DNA of 61,490 bases, taken from assembly GCA_029938115.1 (NCBI GenBank), contig JAPYOP010000020.1, positions 1-61,490 of the forward strand, in the 5' to 3' direction. The translations under genes and the position numbers were made by a program. Below, piece by piece: positions 38,733 to 46,893 of this stretch (position 1 is its first letter; the number at the start of each line of letters is the position of its first letter). The stretch is from Colwellia sp. Lineage in GTDB: Bacteria; Pseudomonadota; Gammaproteobacteria; Enterobacterales; Alteromonadaceae. The notes under the pieces were generated by a model that saw only the letters and a program-made list of their open reading frames with translations, was not told where the DNA came from and searched no databases.

Positions 38733-39587
38733 TCACCCCAACCTCGCTTTAAAATCATCACGATAGCGGCGCGAGAGGTTTAAAGTTTTGGTGTTCTTTA
38801 GTGTGATTTCACCGTCACCACTTGCTAGTGACGTTATCGACTCTATCGCATCTAAATTGACGCCATAAGAGCGATGGATTCGGCAGAACCCTTGTGCAGA
38901 AATTTGTTCGATAAAGTGACTCAAGGTCGAACGAAGCGGATAAATACGCCCTTTAATATGTAAATTTACATAGTTGCCACTTGATTCTAGCCACTCTATA
39001 TCGCTTATTTTAATAATGAATTCTTTACCTAGCTTTTTTACTAACAATCGCTCTACCGCTTGAGATTTTGAAACACTATCCTCACCATCCGCAAGGAGTT
39101 GCGCTTCGCCAATCAAACGGCTAGCCACAAATCGAAAGCTGTAAACAACCATAATGAAAAAAAAGTATGACCACAAATCTTTTCGATATTCATAAAATAA
39201 TTCAATGGGTAATTCACCAAATTCATAATGCAAATCTTGACTGAAATAAGCTATTTTTCGAAACAACACCATCAAGGCGACATGAAGCATGGAGAAAACT
39301 ATTGAGCCTAAAAGGTGCCAAATAATATTTTGTTTAATAAATTGCCAAGTAAGAGGGGCTTTTTTTAATAGAAAAATAATCAGGGGTAATAATAAAATCA
39401 AACTAAGCGCACTTGAATATTCCCACACAAAAGGTTGCCATAAGGGAAAGGTGATTTCTTGTCCATTGCGGCTCGCTTCCATTAAGATTGAAGTCGCGTT
39501 AATGGTGTTATTAATGAATAAATAACAGGCAATCAACAGCAATTCATAAAATTGTGGCCGCTTTTCAAATCGAGCTAATAAAGACAT
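38733..39587 (-). CDS. Membrane-bound LytTR-family transcriptional regulator
   Basis: 284 residues from the ATG at 39587. A GTG at 39650 is also in frame, but it would place a direct repeat (39617-39653) inside the gene. Four hydrophobic segments lie within residues 1-160, and a C-terminal LytTR DNA-binding domain (about 185-284) has DIEWLESSGNYVNLHIKG, YPLRSTLSHF, GFCRIHRSYGVNLDAIES and LNLSRRYRDDFK. There is no receiver domain, so membrane segments probably sense the signal. It is divergent from two acyltransferase genes, which are its likely targets. Confidence 0.85.
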   Translation of the reverse strand: MSLLARFEKRPQFYELLLIACYLFINNTINATSILMEASRNGQEITFPLWQPFVWEYSSALSLILLLPLIIFLLKKAPLTWQFIKQNIIWHLLGSIVFSMLHVALMVLFRKIAYFSQDLHYEFGELPIELFYEYRKDLWSYFFFIMVVYSFRFVASRLIGEAQLLADGEDSVSKSQAVERLLVKKLGKEFIIKISDIEWLESSGNYVNLHIKGRIYPLRSTLSHFIEQISAQGFCRIHRSYGVNLDAIESITSLASGDGEITLKNTKTLNLSRRYRDDFKARLG

Positions 39588-39616
39588 TAAGGTATTATTT
39601 TCGTAAAGAGTTTTTC

Positions 39617-39653
39617 TTATCCCTGTATACCACCGTTTATCCCTATACACCAG
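39617..39653. promoter_or_regulatory. Two direct repeats, 20-bp period, candidate LytTR operator
   Basis: TTATCCCTGTATACCAC at 39617-39633 and TTATCCCTATACACCAG at 39637-39653 match at 14 of 17 positions and repeat every 20 bases, about two helical turns. LytTR regulators bind pairs of direct repeats with about 20-22-base spacing. The pair lies just upstream of the regulator's ATG and about 80 bases before the divergent acyltransferase gene. Confidence 0.5.
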
Positions 39654-39734
39654 TATTTAAGCCTTTCTTGGTGTTTATTCTAATAATAAAAAGATAACTT
39701 ATCTACATTCAAACCATGACCACTCGCAGTAACT

Positions 39735-40958
39735 ATGTTTCAAAATACCGGTAATACTATCGACTCAAGGCGTTATGATATTGACTGGCTAAGAACCTTA
39801 GCTTTTCTATTATTAATTTTTTATCATATTGGTCAGTTCTATGTTGCTGATTGGGGCTGGCATGTAAAAAGTGTTTATTTAAGTGACTTTTTAAAAAACA
39901 TCATGTTATTGGTGAATCAATGGCGCATGCCGTTAATATTCTTAATCTCCGGTATTGCCCTGTCATTAGTTGAGGTAAAAATAAGCAGTGCTCAGTTATT
40001 AAAAATGAGATTCATTCGGGTGTTGATACCCTTATTATTTGGCATGGCGTTAATTGTGCCACCACAGGTTTATTTTGAACTGGTACAAAGTAAAGGTTAT
40101 ACCGCTAGTTATGTCGATTTTCTAACCCTATATTTTGATACTAACACCACTCAATATGCTGAACATCAATTACTCACTAGCAGGACAGGTTTGCCTTTTG
40201 GACTGATCACTTATAATCACCTTTGGTACCTACTTTATTTGTTTACCTATACCTTAGTTTATATCGCCATTAAGCCATTGTTAGTCAGAATTAATTGGCA
40301 ACAAATCAGTCGAAATGTTTCTGCTATCACGGTTTTAGCGATCCCCTTTACGCTAGTTTTACTGTACGACTTAGTATTGCTACCTTACTTCCCTGAGGAT
40401 ACCTTTGTCTTAGTTGGTGATTGGTATAATCATGCCTTTTATTTCACGGTATTCATGTTGGGTTATGCATTGGCTAAATCACCCAATGTTTGGCAAACAC
40501 TTATTAATTATAGAAAAACATGGTTCGTATTAGCGATTATCAGTTATAGCTTAGTGATTATTCGCTTTAACAGAGCTTGGGGTTTTGACGTTGATTATAA
40601 TAGCGCATCAATGTTCACGCAGCTTTTCATCAATGTGATTTGGTCCAGTAATAAAGTTTTTTGGTTACTAGCAATATTAGGTTTTTCTGGTGCTTATCTA
40701 AATAAAAAACATCCGTTATTAACGTACATGAATGAAGCGGTACTTCCTTGGTATATCTTACATCAAACCTTGATTATTATTTTTGCCATGTGGTTAGTAA
40801 AATTAGAATTAGGAGCCGTATTTGAACCCATTTTATTAATCTTTTTCACTTTTGCAGGTTGCGCGCTAGGTTATGAAGTTATTAAACGCTTTGTGCTGAT
40901 GCGATTTATTTTTGGTTTAAAAATGCCAAAACAACAACTAAGACCAAGGGATGAATAA
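39735..40958 (+). CDS. Membrane acyltransferase (acyltransferase 3 / OpgC-like), first of pair
   Basis: 407 residues with about ten hydrophobic segments. The N-terminal motif RRYDIDWLRTLAFLLLIFYHIGQ carries the conserved arginine and histidine of the acyltransferase 3 family, and WRMPLIFLISGIALSL follows. A late segment reads LPWYILHQTLIIIFAMWLV. These inner-membrane enzymes transfer acyl groups such as acetyl or succinyl to sugars, glucans or lipids. The acceptor is unknown. Its stop codon directly touches the next start, so the two are co-translated. Confidence 0.85.
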   Translation: MFQNTGNTIDSRRYDIDWLRTLAFLLLIFYHIGQFYVADWGWHVKSVYLSDFLKNIMLLVNQWRMPLIFLISGIALSLVEVKISSAQLLKMRFIRVLIPLLFGMALIVPPQVYFELVQSKGYTASYVDFLTLYFDTNTTQYAEHQLLTSRTGLPFGLITYNHLWYLLYLFTYTLVYIAIKPLLVRINWQQISRNVSAITVLAIPFTLVLLYDLVLLPYFPEDTFVLVGDWYNHAFYFTVFMLGYALAKSPNVWQTLINYRKTWFVLAIISYSLVIIRFNRAWGFDVDYNSASMFTQLFINVIWSSNKVFWLLAILGFSGAYLNKKHPLLTYMNEAVLPWYILHQTLIIIFAMWLVKLELGAVFEPILLIFFTFAGCALGYEVIKRFVLMRFIFGLKMPKQQLRPRDE

Positions 40959-42065
40959 ATGGAACATACAAAAACCACAAGGCTATCTGAATTAGACTGG
41001 TTAAGAGTCATCTTAATTCTTGCCGTCTTTTTTCATCATGTCTGCATGCCTTTTAACGGTGATGACTGGCATATCATGAATAATGATTCAAGCAAGGTAC
41101 TTGATGATATTATGGTTTATTTTGAGCAATTTAGATTACCAATATTATTTTTTATTTCAGGAGCAGGATCGGTTATTTTACTCGCTAAAATAACCGTGAA
41201 AAAATTTGTTCTCAATAAAATAACAAGGCTGCTTATTCCTCTTTTGGTGGGCATATTATTTATTGTTCCACCGCAGAGTTATATTGAAAATATTAATGAC
41301 TTTCAATCCTACTGGCAAGCGTATCCAACACTTACATTAAACTTTAGTAGTAATCACCTTTGGTTTATTGAGTACCTTATCGTATTTTTTTTACTTGCTA
41401 TCCCCCTTAATAAATTTTTTAATTCCGAACTCGGCGCTACATTTATTGAGGTGATTGAAAAACTATCAAAACGTAAAACTGGTTTGTTCTCACTGGTTAT
41501 TTTTCTCATTATTATAAAATTGTTTTTTTCATTAATGCTGCCTAGTGAAGGCAATAAAATTGAGAATCTGTCATCTTCTGTTTTTTACTTTTTCTTCTTT
41601 ATTACCGGTATAATATTCATTCGTAATAAAAGTATTTGGCGAGCGTTAAGTAAGCAAAGGTTTTATAACTTAATGTTATTACTTTTAAGTACGCTACTTT
41701 TTTATGGCTATTATTATTCACCTGATCTCAGTAAATACTTATCATTAACTATACGTTGGTCTATTTGGTGGTTAGTTTGCTGTTTGGTCGCTTGGTCCGC
41801 TCTGTTAACGATACTTGGTTATGCACAGTTTTATTTAACAAAAACACCCAAATGGCTTCGACTCAGTAATGAATTGATTTACCCATTTTATATCTTTCAT
41901 CAAACGGTAATTGTTGTTATTGGTTATTATGTTATTGCTTGGCAAGTGTCGATAGCACTGAAAATATTTTCACTGCTCGTTTTATCATTTTCTATCACAA
42001 GCCTACTTTGTTGGTTTGTGATTAAACCATTTAAAGTGTTTAGAATTTTATTTGGTTTAAAATAA
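40959..42065 (+). CDS. Membrane acyltransferase (acyltransferase 3 family), second of pair
   Basis: 368 residues, paralogous to the preceding gene: SELDWLRVILILAVFFHHVCMP, FRLPILFFISGAGSV, NHLWFIEYL and IYPFYIFHQTVIVVIGY align segment by segment. The start codon follows the upstream stop with no gap. Two related but divergent copies suggest either two successive acylations or a heteromeric enzyme; this is inference. The next gene starts 205 bases on, behind its own promoter. Confidence 0.85.
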   Translation: MEHTKTTRLSELDWLRVILILAVFFHHVCMPFNGDDWHIMNNDSSKVLDDIMVYFEQFRLPILFFISGAGSVILLAKITVKKFVLNKITRLLIPLLVGILFIVPPQSYIENINDFQSYWQAYPTLTLNFSSNHLWFIEYLIVFFLLAIPLNKFFNSELGATFIEVIEKLSKRKTGLFSLVIFLIIIKLFFSLMLPSEGNKIENLSSSVFYFFFFITGIIFIRNKSIWRALSKQRFYNLMLLLLSTLLFYGYYYSPDLSKYLSLTIRWSIWWLVCCLVAWSALLTILGYAQFYLTKTPKWLRLSNELIYPFYIFHQTVIVVIGYYVIAWQVSIALKIFSLLVLSFSITSLLCWFVIKPFKVFRILFGLK

Positions 42066-42130
42066 TGCGCTAGCGGTATTACCTTTCCTTTATTTAAGTA
42101 AATTCACCCTTTACTAATTTCCCACTTATA

Positions 42131-42162
42131 ATTCATTATTCCCTGCTCAGGGAATAATGAAT
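42131..42162. promoter_or_regulatory. 32-bp perfect palindrome, candidate activator site for the NtrC-type regulator
   Basis: ATTCATTATTCCCTG, a CT centre, then CAGGGAATAATGAAT: 15-bp arms with no mismatch. It lies 53 bases before the sigma-54 promoter, a typical distance for an enhancer-binding protein site. There is no T-run after it, so a terminator for the acyltransferase genes is less likely. Confidence 0.6.
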
Positions 42163-42215
42163 ATTGCTTACAATAGAATTAAAATAAAACACCATAAATA
42201 TCAACAAGTAATCTT

Positions 42216-42232
42216 TTGGCACAACATTCGCT
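42216..42232 (+). promoter_or_regulatory. Sigma-54 promoter of the adaptor-ABC transporter operon
   Basis: TTGGCACAACATTCGCT has the invariant GG and GC elements exactly ten bases apart and a full TTGGCAC -24 element; the -12 element is TTCGC rather than TTGC. The ATG of the adaptor gene is about 28 bases past the predicted start of transcription. Confidence 0.65.
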
Positions 42233-42270
42233 ATCTCATTAGCATAGCTTAACTACTTTATTTTTATATT

Positions 42271-43527
42271 ATGGACTTAACCGCAACACTCAATAAAAAA
42301 TCAGCAAAGGTAAATAAAAAATTTGTTGTCGTCGGTATAACCGCATTACTAATGTTGGTCTCCTTTTGGGGGATAACATCAATTAACAGCGATCCTAAGT
42401 TACCAATAAACGCATTGCGCATAGCCGTAGTAAAACAAGGTGACTTTAACGTCAAAGTTGATGGTTATGGGCGTCTTAGAGCCAAACATCAACGACTATT
42501 AACCAGTCAATCTCAAGCCATTGTTGAAAGCATTTTACTCTATCCCGGTGCTGCGGTGACTAAAGAAAGCATTATATTAACCCTTTCGGATCCCCGCCTT
42601 GAACAAGAAGTTGTTAATGCTCGTTTAGAGCTGGCTCGACAACATGCTCAATTTAAAGAACAAAAAATATCTCATAAAAGTCAACTATTAGAACGCGATG
42701 CTCAAATAGCTTTACTAAAAAGCGACTTAGAAAACGCACAGTTAAGAGTTGAAGCAGAACAAAAATTAATTAACAAAGGCATTGTCAGTGCACTTGATTT
42801 TAAACGCACGCAACTTAATGTTCGTCAATTAACACAGCGGTTAGACATTGAATACCTAAGACAAACTCAGTTAAAAGAAATGCAACTAGAGCGCTTAAAA
42901 ATCAGTAAAGATTTAATCACCCAATTTGAGCTTAATTTCGACACCATTAATGACCGCTTCAAGCGCTTGTCTGTCAGAGCAGGACTTGACGGCGTATTAC
43001 AAACCTTGCCTATCGAAATAGGTCAAAGTGTTGTACCCGGTACGCTATTAGCGACAGTTGGTTCAATTAAGCAGTTAGTTGCTGAATTACGTGTGCAACA
43101 AAATCAAGCGGATCAAATCGGTATCGGCATGTCCGCAACAATCAGTACCTTTGGCGCAAAAATTATGGCTAAAGTTCTGCGCATTGATCCCGTTGTTACC
43201 GACGGCAGAGTAATAATTGAGTTAGATTTACTCGGTGAGTTACCTGCAAATGCACGTCCCGATTTAACCGTTGAAGGGCAAATACAGGTTAAACAAATTA
43301 ACAACGCTCTTTACGTTGAACAACCACAAGATGCCTACAGTTTTAACAGCAAAGATATTTTTAAACTCAGCCTTGACGAAAAATCAGCCCTACTGACGGC
43401 CGTTGAATTTGGTACACTTTCAGGCAATACCATCGAAATTATTAATGGTGCTCAAGCTGGGGAAAAAATCATTATTTCAGATATGACGCAATGGCATTTT
43501 GCCAAACAAGTATTAATTACAGAATAA
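42271..43527 (+). CDS. HlyD-family periplasmic adaptor protein
   Basis: 418 residues. One N-terminal membrane helix (about 18-36) is followed by a barrel-sandwich half (VDGYGRLRAKHQRLLTSQ), a long coiled-coil hairpin (about 115-215), the second sandwich half (LDGVLQTLPIEIGQSVVPGTLLATVG) and a beta-barrel domain. It resembles MacA-type adaptors that link an inner-membrane ABC pump to an outer-membrane channel. No TolC-type channel gene is nearby, so one encoded elsewhere must serve. It is the first gene behind the sigma-54 promoter. Confidence 0.9.
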   Translation: MDLTATLNKKSAKVNKKFVVVGITALLMLVSFWGITSINSDPKLPINALRIAVVKQGDFNVKVDGYGRLRAKHQRLLTSQSQAIVESILLYPGAAVTKESIILTLSDPRLEQEVVNARLELARQHAQFKEQKISHKSQLLERDAQIALLKSDLENAQLRVEAEQKLINKGIVSALDFKRTQLNVRQLTQRLDIEYLRQTQLKEMQLERLKISKDLITQFELNFDTINDRFKRLSVRAGLDGVLQTLPIEIGQSVVPGTLLATVGSIKQLVAELRVQQNQADQIGIGMSATISTFGAKIMAKVLRIDPVVTDGRVIIELDLLGELPANARPDLTVEGQIQVKQINNALYVEQPQDAYSFNSKDIFKLSLDEKSALLTAVEFGTLSGNTIEIINGAQAGEKIIISDMTQWHFAKQVLITE

Positions 43528-43553
43528 TCACATAGACCCCTTAAGGAAGCATA

Positions 43554-44324
43554 ATGAAAACAACTAGCAACGACAAAAGCATCATAATTTCTTTAAAGAA
43601 TTTATCCAAAAATTACACTAGCTCAGACATTGAAATTCAAGCATTAAACAATATTAATCTCGAAATTTGCAAAGGCGATTACTTATCAATTAGTGGCCCC
43701 TCAGGTTGTGGTAAGTCAACATTATTATCAATTTTAGGCTTGCTCGACTCGCCAACCACAGGTGAATATTTCATCGAGAATGTAGATACGAATGCGCTAT
43801 CAATGGATCAACAAGCTGAATTAAGAAACCTTCATATCGGTTTTGTTTTTCAGTCATTTAATCTCATTGATGAACTCAGTGTTTTTGATAATGTCGCGCT
43901 ACCATTAACGTATCGCGAAGATGCGCTTAATAAGGAAGAAATAGAAAAGCGCGTTATAAAGGCATTAACACAAGTTGAAATGGAGCATCGCCACAGCCAC
44001 AAGCCCAATCAACTTTCCGGTGGTCAACAGCAACGCGTAGCGATAGCAAGAGCTTTAGCTGGCGCGCCCACCATATTATTAGTTGATGAGCCAACGGGAA
44101 ATTTAGATTCTAAAAATGGTGACGCGGTAATGGATATACTCAATAATTTAAATAAACAAGGCACCACCATTTGTATGGTTACTCATGATAGCCGTTATGC
44201 TGGGCATGCAAACAAACAAATACACTTATTAGATGGCAAAGTCATCGAACTCTCAACGGCGAATGATAGCGTCACATCAATTAATGCAATGTCAGCTGAT
44301 ACAGTTCAACAACAAGTGGTGTAA
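43554..44324 (+). CDS. ABC transporter ATP-binding protein (MacB/LolD type)
   Basis: 256 residues with an AAGGA ribosome-binding site. Walker A GPSGCGKST (48-56), Q-loop FVFQSFNLIDELSVFDNV, signature LSGGQQQRVAIARAL, Walker B ILLVDEPTGNLD and the switch histidine in MVTHD are complete. The sequence belongs to the MacB/LolD/FtsE branch, which powers mechanotransmission rather than direct transport. The permease follows after two bases. Confidence 0.96.
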   Translation: MKTTSNDKSIIISLKNLSKNYTSSDIEIQALNNINLEICKGDYLSISGPSGCGKSTLLSILGLLDSPTTGEYFIENVDTNALSMDQQAELRNLHIGFVFQSFNLIDELSVFDNVALPLTYREDALNKEEIEKRVIKALTQVEMEHRHSHKPNQLSGGQQQRVAIARALAGAPTILLVDEPTGNLDSKNGDAVMDILNNLNKQGTTICMVTHDSRYAGHANKQIHLLDGKVIELSTANDSVTSINAMSADTVQQQVV

Positions 44325-44326
44325 TT

Positions 44327-46777
44327 ATGAATGCTTTTATTAAATTTCAGCGTCGAACAAAAAGCCAGTTTTCATTAGCTTATAAATCACTCAAGAATGC
44401 CCCTGGTTTTGTGGCTTCAGTTATGATCACCATGTCATTAACATTGGCGACACTCTTTGTGATATTTTCGCTAGTAAATACCTATTTTTTCAAGCCACTT
44501 AACGTACTTGATGAAAAAAATCTTTACGTGGTTGAGCAAGAAGTAACAACACCTACAGGTGTCCACTCAGGTTACCAAAGCTATAAATCGATTGTGCATT
44601 GGTACAAAACCCAAAGCAGTTTTGAAAAGCTCACTCCAGTAAGTCCCAATAATTTGGTATTCACCAATTTACCCGGTGAGCCTAAAGTTATCGCTACCTT
44701 TGCCATGCCTGATTATTACGACATTTTTAATGTACCTATTATTTTAGGGCAAAAATTCTCGCCTGATTTAAAGCTTGAACAAGCGGTTGATGAAGTGATA
44801 ATTTCTGAAAAATTTTGGCAAAAACACTTTAATAAAGATCCTAATGTTATAGGTAAAACCCTCAATGACGGTGACAATACCTTTAGAGTTATCGGCGTCA
44901 TTGCTGATAGCTTTGTGCCTCCTTATATGTTTTATGAAGGACAATCTGATTTATGGTTACACTTTGGCTCAGACAGGCGTTTTTTCAATAATGGTGAAAG
45001 GGACAACCCTTGGGATAATACCTATAAATCATTAAAACTTGTTGGCACAGCCAAGGCTGGTACAACGCAGCAAAATATTTTTAAAGACCTTGAAGAGCGT
45101 ATTGACGAAATTCGTGCAGAATGGTTGGAAGGTTATGAAACATCAACAGATTTTAAACCTTTAGTAACACCTTATCGCATTGTTGAGTTAGGCGACAAAG
45201 GTCATTTAAGTTTATTTTTGCTTGCAGGTACGCTGGGGTTATTGCTTATTGCCGTGGTGAATGTGTGTAACTTATTTTTCTCACGAGCACTCGCACAGCA
45301 TAAAACATTAGCGTTACAAGCTGTATTGGGCGCAAAACGCCATTTATTGTTTACCGCAATTTTATCGCAAACGTTATTGTTAATGGCATCTTCAGTGCTT
45401 ATAGCACTCTTTATATCGGCATGGGGTATTAAGCTGTTTAAGCACTTAGCTGCCGGGAAACTGCCCTTAGTACAATCAATAACAATTGACACCAACCTAT
45501 TAATGGTTGCTATCGCCTTGAGTATTACCTTGGCGTATATCTTTGCCTTAGTAACGTCTCGCTTGGTCAATTACAAAGAACTTAGAACACAATTACAATC
45601 AAGTGGTAAAGGTAGTGTTAACCAAGTATCTGGCCGTACGGTTAGAGCTTTAGTCGGTGTACAAATGGCATTAGCGGCTACTTTGATCATTTTTGCTTGC
45701 CTTGCTTTAACAAAAACCACCAATACACTTAACCGCCCTATGGGAAGTAAAGTTGATAATATGTACTCGGTTACTGCCTTTATCCGTGGTGAGAACGAGG
45801 TATTATCTGTGCCTGAGCGCTTTGATAAAAACAGAAAAATCCAAGCTATGTTGACCAAGCAAGAAAATATAGTACGGGTATCAAATGGTCGTAGCCCGGT
45901 ATCTTTAAGAGTTACCCGTTCTAACTTAACGGATATGCAAGGTAATCAAACCCCTTTTATTCCACAAGGCTGGGTTGGTGCAGACTATTTTGAACATACT
46001 GGTTTAAAAATTCTAAAAGGACGTACCTTTAGTGATGAAGCGCTTAGGGGCGAAAAACCTGAAGTAATGATCACACAAAGTTTGGCCTTACAATTAGACC
46101 CAAATGGTGATGTTCTAGGTAAGATATACGATGGTCACGAGCCTAAAAATGAAATAGTCGGTATTACTGAAGACTTTAATCATCCCAATTTTTATGACCA
46201 AGATAAAGGTGCACATATTTGGTGGCCAAATCAGCCCTTTGCCTATGCCTATATTATTGAAACTAAGGCAGGCACTACTTTTACTCAAGAAGACTTTTTA
46301 TTAACATTACGTAAAGAAGATGCGCGTTTTAATATTTGGGAGTTTCGTTCACTAGAAGAAGAAGTTGGTCATTTAATCTACATGGATATTATCACCCTAT
46401 ACTTAAGCTATATTCTTGCTGGTTTCACTTTATTACTTGCCAGTGTAGGTATCTATGGCGTATTGAGCTATAACTTGGGCTTAAGACGTTTTGAGTTTGG
46501 TATTCGTATGGCGTTAGGTGCTAAAAAATCTCGCTTATATAAGTTATTGATTAAAGATGCTATTGCTCCTTTAATGATTGGCCTTAGCTGTGCAATAATT
46601 ATAACTATAATAGTATTTGGCCAATACAAGATGGCGTTGAGTCCGTGGCTAACATTTGATATTAAGTTTGCCTTGCCCGCGTTAGTATTAACACTCGTTA
46701 TAGCACTATTAGCGAGTTTCAGACCAATGCAAAAAATCATTAAAGAACGACCAATGAAAGCCTTACGTAATGAGTAA
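44327..46777 (+). CDS. ABC transporter permease with two MacB-like core/FtsX units
   Basis: 816 residues. An N-terminal helix (about 28-50), a periplasmic MacB-type core domain (about 50-280) and three helices (about 285-400) are followed by a second helix, a second core domain (about 455-690) and three C-terminal helices ending in RPMKALRNE. This duplicated layout is that of the so-called ADOP family of orphan permeases. FtsX signatures (LRRFEFGIRMALGAKKSRLYKLL) are clear. It probably exports or extracts a peptide or lipid-linked compound with the adaptor and ATPase. The substrate is unknown. Confidence 0.9.
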   Translation: MNAFIKFQRRTKSQFSLAYKSLKNAPGFVASVMITMSLTLATLFVIFSLVNTYFFKPLNVLDEKNLYVVEQEVTTPTGVHSGYQSYKSIVHWYKTQSSFEKLTPVSPNNLVFTNLPGEPKVIATFAMPDYYDIFNVPIILGQKFSPDLKLEQAVDEVIISEKFWQKHFNKDPNVIGKTLNDGDNTFRVIGVIADSFVPPYMFYEGQSDLWLHFGSDRRFFNNGERDNPWDNTYKSLKLVGTAKAGTTQQNIFKDLEERIDEIRAEWLEGYETSTDFKPLVTPYRIVELGDKGHLSLFLLAGTLGLLLIAVVNVCNLFFSRALAQHKTLALQAVLGAKRHLLFTAILSQTLLLMASSVLIALFISAWGIKLFKHLAAGKLPLVQSITIDTNLLMVAIALSITLAYIFALVTSRLVNYKELRTQLQSSGKGSVNQVSGRTVRALVGVQMALAATLIIFACLALTKTTNTLNRPMGSKVDNMYSVTAFIRGENEVLSVPERFDKNRKIQAMLTKQENIVRVSNGRSPVSLRVTRSNLTDMQGNQTPFIPQGWVGADYFEHTGLKILKGRTFSDEALRGEKPEVMITQSLALQLDPNGDVLGKIYDGHEPKNEIVGITEDFNHPNFYDQDKGAHIWWPNQPFAYAYIIETKAGTTFTQEDFLLTLRKEDARFNIWEFRSLEEEVGHLIYMDIITLYLSYILAGFTLLLASVGIYGVLSYNLGLRRFEFGIRMALGAKKSRLYKLLIKDAIAPLMIGLSCAIIITIIVFGQYKMALSPWLTFDIKFALPALVLTLVIALLASFRPMQKIIKERPMKALRNE

Positions 46778-46812
46778 AGCTAACGAGTAAAAAGTAATTT
46801 TAGCTAATAAAC

Positions 46813-46842
46813 AAAGGCATTAATAACAACATTAATGCCTTT
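46813..46842. terminator. 12-bp perfect hairpin between permease and regulator genes
   Basis: AAAGGCATTAAT and ATTAATGCCTTT pair perfectly around AACAAC. Only the stem itself supplies the T's, so it may be a weak terminator, a processing site or an mRNA-stabilising element that lowers expression of the regulator genes relative to the transporter. Confidence 0.45.
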
Positions 46843-46893
46843 ACCTAAAGAGTTAAATTGTTAATTAATACCACTTAAATTAAGAATAATTTT

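Noticed and set aside
39588..39650. GTG start extending the LytTR regulator by 21 residues
   Set aside because: The extension covers the direct-repeat operator candidate and adds a basic non-conserved stretch.
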